A stretch of 64,000 nucleotides of DNA, taken from contig OOIN01000035.1 in assembly GCA_900323505.1 (NCBI GenBank), positions 186,001 through 250,000 on the forward strand, given 5' to 3'. The notes beneath the pieces were generated by a model. That model was given only the letters and a program-made list of their open reading frames with translations, was not told where the DNA came from and ran no database searches. Position numbers and translations under genes: made by a program. How positions within the stretch are numbered: position 1 is the first letter of the stretch; each line of letters opens with the position of its first letter. The stretch is from Ustilago trichophora (taxonomy: Eukaryota; Basidiomycota; Ustilaginomycetes; Ustilaginales; Ustilaginaceae). This document shows, piece after piece, positions 22,401 to 32,103 of this stretch.

Positions 22401-24162
22401 GAAGTTCGACTCGATCTCGAACCAGATCCTCGAGTGGGCCAACAAGTCTGTTTCCGAGGACGATGGTCGCACCCTGCGACAGGTCATTCAGCTCATCTTC
22501 GAAAAGGCTACCGACGAGGCTGCCTGGTCCGAGATGTACGCTCGTCTTTGCCGAAAGCTCATGGAGGAGGTCAGCCCCGAGGTCAAGGACGAGAGTCTCC
22601 GCACTGCCGATGGCAAGCCCGTCGTCGGTGGTTCGCTCTTCCGCAAATATTTGCTCAACCGTTGCCAGGAAGACTTTGAGCGTGGCTGGGCTCAGCGTGA
22701 CACTGCCGTCGCTGCTGCCAAGTCCAAGGAGGCTGAGGACAAGGCCAAGAAGGACAGCAACGACAAGGCCGAGGCCGAGGCCAAGGCTGCCGAGGAGCGT
22801 GGCGAGAAGCCCTCCGACACTCCCAAGGAGGCCGAGTTGCTCTCTGACGAGTACTACGAGGCCCAGAAGGCCAAGCGTCGTGGTCTTGGTCTCGTCCGAT
22901 TCATCGGTGAGCTGTTCAAGCTCAGCATGTTGACAGAGCGTATCATGCACCTTTGCATCAAGAAGCTGCTCGCCAACGCCACCGACCCCGAAGAGGAAGA
23001 GATCGAGTCGCTCTGCAAGCTCATGACCACCGTCGGTAAGCTGCTTGACACCGAGAAGGCTCGTGGCCATATGGACGTTTACTTCCAGCGCATGAAGGAG
23101 ATGTCCAAGAACGAGGCTGCTATCAACTCGCGTATGCGATTCATGCTCGTCGACGTTATCGAGCTGCGTGAGGCTAGATGGGTTCCCCGACACGACAACT
23201 CGGCGCCCAAGACCATTGCTCAGATTCACGCCGAGGCTGCCAAGCAACAGCAGCAGAAGGATGCCGAGAACGCTGCCCGTGCCCGAGGTGGTCCCATCTC
23301 GCGTGGCGGCTCCAAGCGTGGTCAGGCTCGTGGCGATGGTCCCGATGGCTGGAGCACCGTTGGTGGTGTCGCACCACCACCTCGCCCCAGCAAGGCCGGT
23401 GATCTTTCGCACTTTGGCAAGATTGAGCGTGGCACTTCGGGACGACCTCTTTCGTTCGGTCCTTCCACCATGCTCGGCAGGAAGAATCAGGGCAAGGGTT
23501 CCGAGGACGGCAGCCAGCCTCCCACCCGCACCAGCTCGCAGACCAACATGTTCTCGTTGCTTAACCAGGCCGGTGAGGGTGACGCTGCTCCCGCTGAGGA
23601 GCCTCAGCGACCCAAGCTCAACCTCGCTCCCCGCACCAAGCCACTTCCTGGCGCTGATGACAAGGAGGACGGCGAGGACAAGGACGAAGAGGGCGAAGGC
23701 GAGGACGAGGGCAAGGCCTCCGAGATGTCGGACGAGGAGGCCAAGCGCAAGATCACCAACGATATCAAGGAGTTCCTCGAGATCAAGGATGTCAGCGAGG
23801 GTGTCGAGGCGTTCAACGCTTTGCCAGCATCGCGACGATCGCAGTTTGTCGACTCGATCGTCGGCTCTGCCATCGAGAAGAAGAAGGAGGATGTTGCGAA
23901 CGTCGCCGCTCTCTTCGCCAAGCTCAGCGAAGAGGGTCACCTCGACGAAGAGAGTGCCTTCAAGGGCTTCGAGCCACACATGGAGTTCTTGGACGACGCT
24001 GCCATCGACATTCCCGCCATCTACACTTTCGTGGCGGATCTGTTGGTGAGCGCCAAGCTGTCGCAGGAGAAGATCGAGGAGTTGGCCGGAAAGATTGAAG
24101 GAGAAGGCCTCAAAACCCCCAAGGACAAGCTCCTTGAAAAGGTTGCCGCTGCACGAGGATAA
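19486..24162 (+). CDS. TIF4631: Translation initiation factor eIF4G
   Basis: 1558 residues in one exon. The N-terminal 450 residues are disordered (Ser, Pro, Gln, Gly), as in yeast Tif4631, where this part binds RNA and Pab1. Residues about 461-592 are an Ala-Lys-Glu helical repeat. The eIF4E-binding motif YDRDFLL begins at Tyr761 and is followed by QFMNVYTEKP. The MIF4G HEAT domain spans about 958-1231 (VQRKVKALLNKLTLEKF to DVIELREARW) and binds eIF4A. An RGG-containing linker follows. A C-terminal MA3/W2-like helical domain (about 1420-1558, KRKITNDIKEFLEIKD) is more like the plant and animal layout than budding yeast, which lacks it. The protein bridges cap-binding eIF4E, eIF4A and eIF3 on mRNA. 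The ATG is the first in frame after a pyrimidine-rich leader. Confidence 0.95.
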   Translation: MSSESNPAGNNNNVAAAGPNGDANSRRQSAVSLPKGAANTRPGAAINFGSVHDKNAMLSSSPAAQPSSGQHLHGEKPTVFGSVAAHDPQSKKTTIGFAGGKSDSTPAASANGAPAKSMDFQKLFQGSGSPAPSQPTASNPSASPSQSSAAPASTAPSTPQPASQAGARHASSNLRPPSGTPHHPGARPFEPQRSPSGHQAQASRIAGQAPPHQQFHAHPQGGPQQPRSPHMASAVPMQPMQPMGGPWQHQQPMGYAPPQYGYHPGYGYQPVPQHWQQQPGYEMPGTPRSPRHANLGSSPMGPNGLPGTPNMAPSTPLPARGANVPPSPSAGHSSVTSPAHQPLSLGQQQGARPPSFSPAASYAHHSPSHSFSNPMSPAARQFEPQQKRQSAAIRIVNPETQAAVDIQSIQRTPSTSQKSTAPASATSSPSISRASPAIVQPAKSTPVRMETPEAFMARIHAGKEEAARKKAEQEGGKDADADKKDDDKEAKEAAEAKKKADEEAAAKEAAAKKEAEDKAAAERKAAEEAEAKAKAEAEKKEREDKEKADAEAKTKAEAEAQKKAEEAKKAEEEAKAKADAAAAATAAEAKTSAEESKPKPAPIDTEKASQHQDGDSKDAAGMRSSVADVERMAREASSVPPSSQDAPKTPGLPQTPRTPGTPGFAGLPAKPLSTLGAASNGIKLDSEALEKKKKVTTEPTGAAASQHAPASAKAESSSSGASASLTSAKFIDNFNKVSYPGNINSPKSELNESAEPGKFRYDRDFLLQFMNVYTEKPIDLPPLASIGMESGGMGASSRLNRRASAMGPPAAPGRAQGLGISGSSNFGGKGGIGSFSHPPKTSEERFAAASGARGGTMGAFGVMGSFNAGARSQPLSRTGSGSTALPSRDMMGTGIPNGGRTKSNRGRQRDPNSSRGPQVNPPEKGGPTIPLDQVVPLANSENRWSRGASVKADSPEMVQRKVKALLNKLTLEKFDSISNQILEWANKSVSEDDGRTLRQVIQLIFEKATDEAAWSEMYARLCRKLMEEVSPEVKDESLRTADGKPVVGGSLFRKYLLNRCQEDFERGWAQRDTAVAAAKSKEAEDKAKKDSNDKAEAEAKAAEERGEKPSDTPKEAELLSDEYYEAQKAKRRGLGLVRFIGELFKLSMLTERIMHLCIKKLLANATDPEEEEIESLCKLMTTVGKLLDTEKARGHMDVYFQRMKEMSKNEAAINSRMRFMLVDVIELREARWVPRHDNSAPKTIAQIHAEAAKQQQQKDAENAARARGGPISRGGSKRGQARGDGPDGWSTVGGVAPPPRPSKAGDLSHFGKIERGTSGRPLSFGPSTMLGRKNQGKGSEDGSQPPTRTSSQTNMFSLLNQAGEGDAAPAEEPQRPKLNLAPRTKPLPGADDKEDGEDKDEEGEGEDEGKASEMSDEEAKRKITNDIKEFLEIKDVSEGVEAFNALPASRRSQFVDSIVGSAIEKKKEDVANVAALFAKLSEEGHLDEESAFKGFEPHMEFLDDAAIDIPAIYTFVADLLVSAKLSQEKIEELAGKIEGEGLKTPKDKLLEKVAAARG

Positions 24163-25174
24163 ACGTCTTCGCGCTTCAGCAAACCACCCACGCGTTGCTT
24201 CGACTTCCGAATGCGTGTGGCGGCCTTCTTCATCGCCTCTCTCTGCAGGTTACCTCTGTCGCGCGATGGTCCCCCGTGTCTCTGTATTCCCCCTTTCCAT
24301 CGTCGGCTGGGCCTGTTGCGGAGGATGACGCTTTCTCTCACGCCGCTCTTCGGACCCACACTTCAAGCTTCAGCGGAATCCCATCCACCCTCTGTTCGGC
24401 TAATAGATCTTGGCAGGTTCTTTGACATCCCTTTTGCTCAAACCATCTCGGAAAAAACGCTCTCGGCTCTTGTCCTTTTCTTCGTCTACGGATCGCATGC
24501 GCATGCGCCTTTCTCGTTAGGCTGCTCCTACGGCGAGACAAATACCATCCGCTTTCAAATCTCCCTTAACACCTCCTATGCTTTGGCAGTCGACTCTGCT
24601 ACTATGGCTTCAAGACAAAACACACAAAAAATCCCAAAAAACAAACAAGCTGGCAAGCACTGTCAACTCGTCTCGCCACGCTAAGCGGCCGACGAGATGG
24701 TCTCTGCTGCTGTGATTCGTACTCGAAAGAAAAAAGAAACATTAGTCGTGTGTCGAACTATCCCGATTTGGTTTCGTGTCCGAGGGCCTGTACATATCAC
24801 TCCCCTAGTCGAAGTCCTACCTTGCTTTCCATATGTGTTTGCGTGTGATGTGAAGAAGATTGATGTGTGATTAGTGGAACAAAAGCGGCAATAGTGAGTG
24901 GATGCTGAGAGCAGGAATGACGAAGTGAGTCAGAGTTGATTTTGCCGCACGAGACCAATCCAAAGTGGCGGCGGGGAAAGAGGAAATGCCGGCGTTTTTC
25001 CTCCACCTTTTGGGTCGAAAAGTGCGCACTGACCTCACCGTGACTGATTCCTCCTCTATTCGGCGAACCTCACTCCATCTCTGCTTCACACCTGAGCCTC
25101 TTCCACTGTCTCTCTCGACTCTCTCCACCACCACCAGATCACATCAGCCTCGACCCGATCTTTCATATCCCAGT
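24163..25174. other. Intergenic region between eIF4G and S-formylglutathione hydrolase
   Basis: About 1 kb holding the eIF4G 3' untranslated region and a CT-rich leader before 25175. No other gene is seen. Confidence 0.55.
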
Positions 25175-25639
25175 ATGCCATTCACCAAGAAATCCAGCAA
25201 CAAAGTCTCCGGAGGCACTTTGACAAAGTACTCCTTTACCTCTTCCGCTCTTTCTTCACTCGAGACGAACATCAACGTTTTCCTCCCCTCCTCTGTTGCC
25301 TTTTCCGATGATTCTTCCAAGAAAGTCCCCGTGCTGTACTATCTCTCCGGTTTGACTTGCACAGAAGACAACGCAGCTCAAAAGGGAGGCTTCTTCAATG
25401 CGGCTGAAAAGCATCAGATCGCTCTTGTCTTTCCCGATACCAGCCCGCGTGGCGCTGGTGTTGAGGGCGAGGATGAGAGCTACGACTTTGGAACCGGAGC
25501 CGGATTCTATGTCAACGCTACAAAGGAGCCTTGGAACAAGGCTTACAAGATGTATGACTATGTAGTCAAGGAGTTGCCTGCTAAGATTGTCGAAGAAGGA
25601 TTGCCTATCGTAAGTCATCTTCTTAGTCCCTTCTTCCTT

Positions 25640-25683
<44 letters not shown>

Positions 25684-26196
25684 GTCTGAAGCTAATTGGC
25701 AACGGACATCGTTTCTCTCCTCTTTTCTTCTGCACACATGCGTAAACGTTTATAGGACACTTCGAAAGCCTCGATCTTCGGACATTCGATGGGTGGTCAC
25801 GGAGCTCTGACTCTCTACCTGAAAAATCGCGCTCAATACCGTTCCTCCAGTGCCTTTTCGCCCATCTGCAACCCAACCGCCTGTCCGTGGGGTAAAAAAG
25901 CTTTCGAAGGCTACCTCCAATCCGGCCTAGAGGAAGGCAAACAGTACGACGCAACCCTTCTTCTAAAAGAATCCACAGAACAACCCAACATCCTCATCGA
26001 TAGCGGTACAGCAGACAACTTTTACAAACAGAACCAATTGCTCCCGGAAAACTTCCAAAATGTAGCCCAAGAAAAGGGCTGGTCAAACAATGGCGTACAA
26101 GTCAGACTCCAGGATGGTTACGATCATAGCTACTATTTCATCTCGACTTTTGCCGATGATCACATCGCTTTCCACGCTCAGTTCTTGAATGCTTAA
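25175..26196 (+). CDS. S-formylglutathione hydrolase (esterase D), two exons
   Basis: The exons are 25175-25609 and 25756-26196, 291 residues. The join is in phase 0 (EEGLPI to DTSKASIFGHSMGG). This alpha/beta hydrolase cleaves S-formylglutathione to formate and glutathione, the second step of formaldehyde removal. The fold is marked by VPVLYYLSGLTCTEDN (oxyanion region), DTSPRG, and GTGAGFYVNATKEPW. The nucleophile is Ser156 in GHSMGGHG, with Asp in LIDSGTADNF and His in GYDHSYYF. The length fits the family (about 280-300). The intron carries a 38-base T run before a clear TATAG acceptor. Cytosolic. Confidence 0.95.
25642..25679 (+). repeat. Poly(T) tract of 38 bases in intron
   Basis: A T run inside the single intron of the S-formylglutathione hydrolase gene, 75 bp before the acceptor. 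It extends the polypyrimidine tract far beyond normal length. Confidence 0.85.
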
Positions 26197-26395
26197 AATA
26201 AAGCGTAGGCTCGATGGATTCGATGCAATGCCATGCTTGTTTCTGACTCAGTTTCGCGTGTGTGTGTTTGTCCATCAGGCGGACCAAAGAGGGTCTTGTT
26301 TCACTGCATTCAAGTACCGCTCTCGTCAACTGGAATGAGAGCTGTATTGCGATGAGAGAAGACAAGTGTGCGCTGAATCTAGAGCGGGGTTTGTT

Positions 26396-27697
26396 TTACT
26401 GTCCACCCTCGAGCAAACCCTTCATCAACTCGATACACCTTTTGTTCTCCTCTTCGGTACCCACCGTGATTCTCAAACAACCAGCGCAGCCCAGATCCTT
26501 GGCCCTGTTCCTGACCACCAGACCCATCTCCTCTGCCATTCGCTTGTACACCATCTGGGCAACCTCGTTGCTAGGCTTTGATCTAGTCTCGAAATCGAGC
26601 ATCTGAACGAGGACAAAGTTGGCCTCGTTGGAGCCCAAGATCTCCCCTGCACCGGGAAGCGTCTTCAAGGCATCGATGAGTTGGTCTCGATTTCGGATGA
26701 GCGTCTGAACGTTTTTCCTCATCGTGTCGATCCCCTTGGGAGAGAGAGCGAGGGAAGCGAGGTGAGCAGTGGGGGAAGAAATGTTGTAAGGTGCCTTTGT
26801 GTTGTTCATAATTTGAACCAAGGGTGGTTGGGCAAAAGCGATTCCCAAACGAATGGCAGCGAGACCGAAAGCTTTGGACAAAGTTTGGGTCACCATTACG
26901 TTTTGATACTCGTGAACCAGGCTCACGGCCGAAACGACTTGGTTGGCATCCCTCTTGCCCATTCGCTTTTCCTCTTCGGCAAAATCGATATATGCCTCAT
27001 CCACAACCACCAATCCTTTGTAACTTGGATTGTCGAGAACCTTCTTCACCTCCGATGGAGCGATGAGTGTTCCAGTAGGATTACCTGGAGAGCAGATGAA
27101 AGTGATTTTGATATCGGGATCTTCGGCAAGTTTCCTGTTGACTGCCTCTACGTCCAACGCAAACTTTCCACCTTGGGTGATGAGCGGAACTTTGACGACT
27201 TCCAGATCGTTGACAGCCGCACAGACGCTGTACATTCCATAGGTCGGAGGGCAGATCAAAATCTTATCCTTCCCAGGGCGACAGCAAACCCTCTGCACAA
27301 GGTCGAGGACTTCATCGCTACCCACGCCGAGAAAGACAAATGCGTCGTTGGGTACGTCTCGGAGCTGTGCAAGCGAAGATTTGATGCCAAACAGCCCAGG
27401 ATCAGGATACCGGTTGAGAGAGAGAGGATCGTCCGATTCGGAAGCGGCTACGGGGGTCGACTCGGAAGAAGAGCGATTGCCAGGGTTGTGGGGGATGGAA
27501 GAGTTGGGTGGAAGAGAGTGGCCGAGAGAGTTCTCGTTGGCATCGAGAAGGATTCCGGATTGATAGTCGTCGCGTGCACAACGGTAGGGTTCGAGAGAGA
27601 GAATGTTGGGTCGGATGAGGTGCTCAAGGGTAAAGTGAGCGGGTTTGTGGGCTGAAGCCGCAGAGTTGGCGCTTCCGTCGAGGCCTTTGATCGTCAT
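26396..27697 (-). CDS. HIS5: Histidinol-phosphate aminotransferase
   Basis: 433 residues, one exon. This PLP-dependent class I/II aminotransferase makes histidinol phosphate from imidazole-acetol phosphate in histidine synthesis. It shows LEPYRCARDDYQSGILLDANENS at the N-terminus, the substrate and PLP regions LNRYPDPG, FLGVGSDEVLDL, FICSPGNPTGTL and VVVDEAYIDFAEE, and the Schiff-base lysine in TLSKAFGLAAIRLG. The C-terminal VVRNRAKDLGCAGCLRITVGT binds the substrate phosphate. The chosen ATG (27697) is the first ATG in frame and sits just before conserved sequence. It runs convergently with the S-formylglutathione hydrolase gene, 199 bp apart. A Ser-rich insert after DANENSLGH is longer than in yeast. 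Confidence 0.95.
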   Translation of the reverse strand: MTIKGLDGSANSAASAHKPAHFTLEHLIRPNILSLEPYRCARDDYQSGILLDANENSLGHSLPPNSSIPHNPGNRSSSESTPVAASESDDPLSLNRYPDPGLFGIKSSLAQLRDVPNDAFVFLGVGSDEVLDLVQRVCCRPGKDKILICPPTYGMYSVCAAVNDLEVVKVPLITQGGKFALDVEAVNRKLAEDPDIKITFICSPGNPTGTLIAPSEVKKVLDNPSYKGLVVVDEAYIDFAEEEKRMGKRDANQVVSAVSLVHEYQNVMVTQTLSKAFGLAAIRLGIAFAQPPLVQIMNNTKAPYNISSPTAHLASLALSPKGIDTMRKNVQTLIRNRDQLIDALKTLPGAGEILGSNEANFVLVQMLDFETRSKPSNEVAQMVYKRMAEEMGLVVRNRAKDLGCAGCLRITVGTEEENKRCIELMKGLLEGGQ

Positions 27698-28071
27698 CGT
27701 TGCTAGTTGTGAGGATGAGGTGTAAAGGCTTCCGATGAGACACCTTATATGTGATGGTGGTGAGGTAAGAGATGACTCGTCAACGTGAGACTGATGAGTC
27801 GAGAGTGGGTTAGATTCGAGATGTACTGTAGTTACCGATAACAACGGCAGAGCGCATGTGGCGCACCAAATTTATTTTAGGTTGCCGAGCCGAGCGAGTC
27901 ATTTTGCGTTGAAGACGCTTCTTCCAATCGGCCGGATAAAAGCGGAAGGATCGGGCTTTTCCTCCACAAAAGGACGCAATCTGGCTGGCGGCTGTCGTTC
28001 TCGCCATGTCTTGGTCACTCCTTTTTTGTAAGTTTTCCCTCACCATCAACATCAAGGTGAACGATATCAAG

Positions 28072-29023
28072 ATGAAGCTGCCAATGATGCTGCGAACCAC
28101 GACTCAGCGCGGACTGCTTCACAATGCTTCGGTTCGATCCGTTTCGACACGAACCGTGGCGTCTTCCTTGCACTTTGACCGATCGAATCTCCGGACCAAG
28201 ACTGTTACATCAATACCCACTTCAGCACTTGGCATCTCGGCTGCTCCGAAAGCACGCTCCTTCAGCACATCACCATCGACGGCACGCCCAACAGCAAAGT
28301 ACACAGCATCCCCTCTGACCGACGGAGAATACCACAAGCTGTCGAACAACGTGCTCGACTCTCTTACCGAAACGTTCGAGACGCTCCTCGAGGAGGCGGA
28401 TATCGAGACACTTGAAGAAGAAGCTGGAGCAAAGGGTCAGGGAGCAAACAGAGGCTCGCCTGCTTCCGAATGGGACATTGAGTGCGCGGTAAGTGTCTCT
28501 CTCTCTCTCTCTCTTTATCTTTTCACTCCCACGGTGCGGAAGGACCCGACTGTGGTTCTCTGCTCCTGCCAGCAATAACTCAACTAACGCCCAACCATAT
28601 CTGCGACACAATCGATACAGTCGGGAGTCATGAATTTCAGATGCGGTCTCCACGGCACGTGGGTGATTAACAAGCAGCCGCCCAACAAGCAGATTTGGCT
28701 GTCTAGTCCCAAGAGGTACGTTATTGTCACACTTCTCACGCCTTCACATCTCACCGAACTCTTTTGAGTCAGCTGATGTGCTACACTTTCTCTCGAATGC
28801 TTTCGACGTCGATCCTGTGACTGACAACCCTGACCGCATGACATCCTTGCACCTTTTTTGACGTTCGTTCCACAGCGGACCAAAACGATTCGACTACGAC
28901 GCGGATAGCAACACTTGGTTCTGTCTCAAGGAAGGCGAGATTTCTACCTTGCACGAACTGTTGCAGACCGAACTATCGCAGGTGTTCCAGACCGAGGTCG
29001 AGGTGTTGCTCGAAGACGAGTAA
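28072..29023 (+). CDS. YFH1: Frataxin, mitochondrial iron-sulfur assembly protein (three exons)
   Basis: The exons are 28072-28488, 28621-28715 and 28876-29023, giving 219 residues. The frame is kept across both joins (ECA to SGVMNF; SSPKR-S to GPKRFDY). Residues 1-80 form an Arg/Ser/Thr-rich mitochondrial presequence. The frataxin fold starts at [29 protein letters not shown], an acidic helix that binds iron. It continues through [29 protein letters not shown] and [16 protein letters not shown], the most conserved strands of the family. It promotes Fe-S cluster synthesis on the Isu scaffold. An upstream in-frame ATG at 28006 exists; 28072 was chosen because the residues that follow look more like a presequence. 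The intron 1 donor region contains a CT repeat. Confidence 0.94.
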
Positions 29024-29380
29024 ATTATATGCTAGCTGCAATGCAAAGGATGCACAGTTCAGTATGATGTGAAGCTGCAAGAGATGACTCGGCCGAAAGA
29101 CCATGAACAGGGCGCTAGTCAAGTGATGGAGTGTGAGGAATCGCGTACAGTAAAGCGCGAGGTGTTGGACTCTTTTGAGAGATTTTTGGGAAGGGCGTGT
29201 CAAGCCTCCACTCAATCGGATGGATGCCGAAAGGACCCTTTCTCTCAACTCACATTCACCTCGACCCACATATCGACTCAGCCAAGCATACTTGAGTCAG
29301 AAAAGAGAGAGAAACAAAAAGAGAGTGGATGGCCTCTTTGCCGTTGCTCCTCCATCAGCCGCCCTCACCAGTCTCTCTTC

Positions 29381-29387
29381 TATAAAG
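29381..29387 (+). promoter_or_regulatory. TATA box upstream of the KEN/D-box protein gene
   Basis: TATAAAG lies 108 bp before the ATG at 29489 and supports that start over upstream in-frame methionines. Confidence 0.45.
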
Positions 29388-29488
29388 ACGTGACGCGCCA
29401 CCTCATCCCACGTTCATTGCTCCCAACACCACAGCGCTCTTCCAACACGCGCCGACCGACCCTATCGCGCTTGCGGTCAACATACGCG

Positions 29489-31756
29489 ATGGTAGTCACG
29501 CGGCAAAAGACCACCAGAGGCCATCTCGCCGACACGCGACCATCGTCGTCGTCGGCAAAAGGCGCGGCACTCACCCTTCAGTCGGATGAAAACGCTCCAC
29601 GGGCAAGGCGCGTACTGGGAGATATCAAGAACAATGTAGGCGACCAAAAGGCTATGGTAGAGGCTAGTCGATCGAGCAGGAAGCCTTTGAGCGATCGTAA
29701 TGCGCCCATTCCTCACCAACCAAAGGTGACATCCAACAAGGCCACCCAGATGACATCTCGACCTGGCCCCTCCGCAATCACCCCTTCCACGCGACCCAGA
29801 CGCCAAGCAGCTCGTCCGGCTAAAGAACCCAAATTGGCCGGGGCGCGCTCACCAAAGTCTGCAATGCCTCGGCAAGTCTCACACGTCGAAATCCCTGCTT
29901 TCTCGAGCTCTCCTGCTGATTCTCTCTCGGCTCAGATCGAGGCAGCAGAACTTCACAGCAAGAACAAAAAGGCTGCACCTTCTCATGCCGAGCTCATCCG
30001 CATTTCTCCCGATATCGACAGCGACGACCTCGAATACTTTGATGTCAGCACCGTGCAGCCGATTCAGGCCCAACCAGCTGCGTCCAACAAAGCCAAGGGC
30101 CACCAAGGCTCGAGCTCAAAACATGGAGACACCGACGCAGAAGCTACAGCCTCGCATGGCTCTTCAGACAAGGAGAACGTACCTCCGCCCACCGCTCGTC
30201 CTGGCGCCGGTGCTGGCAACAGGCAATCCGCGCGCACACGCGCCGGAGTCCTGCGCGAGCAACCAACTCATTCTACACCCATCTCGCAGAAACGACAAGC
30301 TACCCAAGACGAACTGCCGAGCGCCGGCCAGATCCTCAACGACAACTTTGACTTTGATTCGGATCGATCTGGTCAGCTCGAGTCTCCGGGCGTCGCACGT
30401 TGGGCGAAACCGCTGACTGCTTCCTCTCAACAGCTGCTCGACTACCAGGATCGAGGTGTCAGCAAGGTCGAAGATTGGAAAGCTGCAGGACATCATGCAG
30501 CTCATCGAGAACACAGTGATTCGCCCACTGCAAAAAGTGATGATGGTAGCATCGACGGCTTGTGGCTTGCTGGGGATCAAAGCAGCGGCACTGGCGCAGA
30601 CGCAAAGCCACGCATGGATGATTTCGATGTAGAGGATTCGGATGAGTTTGGCTTCTTTCTGGCTGATCGCAAAATCCAGGATCGCCACAAACATGCGCTT
30701 GTAGGGTCCTTCGAGTACGAGGAGGGAGATTTGGAGAATACCAGCGACTTGTTTGTGGACATCGCCACTGAACCCTTCAACACGAGCGACGATCGACGTC
30801 TGGCTGAACACGCTTTTGGACGCATGTCTTCCCCTGCGATCCGCCATGAAGGCTCGTCTGTGACAGCGGAAGATGCTCCCGTTGTGCGGCTGGGCGATCA
30901 CAAGCTTCACGCAGCTCGAAAGGAGCAGTCGCAATCAGACACCGAAACCGAAGCCGAGGCTGAGCCAGGCACCCGTCCGGTCAAGCAGAAGCGAGAAGAG
31001 GAGGACGCCAACACATCTGCACAGCGAGTCACACGTTCGCACACTAAGCGCAAGAGCGACGTCATCACCATCGTCGAAGAAAGCGATGACACTCTCTCAC
31101 CCGTGACGACTTCACCGCTTTCCATTCGCAAACATACTCGTCAGGCAAGCAAGTCGAAACGCACAGTCTCTGGCATCCCTCTGAAGCGGAACGAGACCAA
31201 GGAGCAAAAGATGCTCGAAATGCTAGCAGCAGAAGCGTCCTCCTCGCCCGCCAACTCGTCCGCTCCATCCTCTCCACGAGCCACTCGTACACGTAAGAAG
31301 GCTGCTGACTCACCTGCAGCCAAGAAGCTCGCGCAGGACAAGCTCCTCAGCTTTCTCCCTTCTCGCAAGCGCAACACCAACTCGAAAAATTCTGGCTCAA
31401 AGGGAAAGAAGGCGACCAGCACCACGTCGCGCAAAGGCGGAGCCGCGTCCACATCCAAAGCCAAGGCTGCTAGCACCAAGGGTCGTAGTACGAAGACCAA
31501 GTCCCCATCGCCCGAAGTCGAAATCGTCGAAGACGACAACGAAGACGAATCCGAGTCTGACGAAGCGCCCAAACGCCGCACTCGCGCAAGCGCACAGAAG
31601 GGCAAAGGCAAAAGCCGCGCCGCCAACGACGAAGACTGGAGGAACGGCGTCAACTCGTCCCCGATCCACTCGGACGATTCGGACCGCACCAAGCGGCTCA
31701 AGGAGATGCGTGCGGTCGAGGACTACTCGATGGAATACGAGCTGGTCCTGGGATGA
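29489..31756 (+). CDS. Disordered nuclear protein with KEN and D-box degrons, possibly sororin-like
   Basis: 755 residues, no intron. No globular domain is recognised; the protein is mostly Ser, Lys, Glu and Asp with many SP/TP sites. Near the N-terminus ARRVLGDIKN (residues 39-48) is a D-box, and DKENVPP (KEN at 228-230) is a KEN box. These are the two signals read by the anaphase-promoting complex. Basic clusters (KRKSD, RKKAAD, KRRTRAS) suggest nuclear import. The last residues, VEDYSMEYELVLG after a basic helix TKRLKEMR, resemble the acidic-aromatic C-terminal tail of sororin-type cohesion protectors. Upstream in-frame codons from 29069 were left out because a TATA box and leader-like sequence lie there. 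The gene is sound; the functional idea is an inference. Confidence 0.8.
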   Translation: MVVTRQKTTRGHLADTRPSSSSAKGAALTLQSDENAPRARRVLGDIKNNVGDQKAMVEASRSSRKPLSDRNAPIPHQPKVTSNKATQMTSRPGPSAITPSTRPRRQAARPAKEPKLAGARSPKSAMPRQVSHVEIPAFSSSPADSLSAQIEAAELHSKNKKAAPSHAELIRISPDIDSDDLEYFDVSTVQPIQAQPAASNKAKGHQGSSSKHGDTDAEATASHGSSDKENVPPPTARPGAGAGNRQSARTRAGVLREQPTHSTPISQKRQATQDELPSAGQILNDNFDFDSDRSGQLESPGVARWAKPLTASSQQLLDYQDRGVSKVEDWKAAGHHAAHREHSDSPTAKSDDGSIDGLWLAGDQSSGTGADAKPRMDDFDVEDSDEFGFFLADRKIQDRHKHALVGSFEYEEGDLENTSDLFVDIATEPFNTSDDRRLAEHAFGRMSSPAIRHEGSSVTAEDAPVVRLGDHKLHAARKEQSQSDTETEAEAEPGTRPVKQKREEEDANTSAQRVTRSHTKRKSDVITIVEESDDTLSPVTTSPLSIRKHTRQASKSKRTVSGIPLKRNETKEQKMLEMLAAEASSSPANSSAPSSPRATRTRKKAADSPAAKKLAQDKLLSFLPSRKRNTNSKNSGSKGKKATSTTSRKGGAASTSKAKAASTKGRSTKTKSPSPEVEIVEDDNEDESESDEAPKRRTRASAQKGKGKSRAANDEDWRNGVNSSPIHSDDSDRTKRLKEMRAVEDYSMEYELVLG

Positions 31757-32103
31757 CTGCATGGTGGCAGCGATGGTTTCATGTCGACCGGGTCAATTCA
31801 AGTAATTTGAGCAAGGGTTGTTTCAGTATCCGTTATGGTTTCGTTGTACGATGGTCGATTTGTATCCTGATTCCTGGTTGTACGCATAGCGCTCCGATTG
31901 ATAATTCAACACTCATCACAGCCCCGTTCTTGACGCACAGACAACACCAAGGCGGAACAGCATCGATCAACGTGATTGAGCCTCGGATGCCACGGTGCCA
32001 AAGCTAATACAAAAGAGAAGTTGATCAACAAGCAATAGAGACGGAAACTCGAGATGAGATGTAGCAGCCTCGAAAAGATCTACATTGCCTACGCCGTCTC
32101 GAG
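31757..32103. other. Convergent intergenic region
   Basis: About 350 bp of 3' flanking sequence between two convergent genes. No further feature is seen. Confidence 0.5.

Noticed and set aside
22111..23979. 622-codon minus-strand frame inside eIF4G
   Set aside because: It is a shadow of the biased sense frame; the MIF4G and C-terminal domains are clearly on the plus strand.
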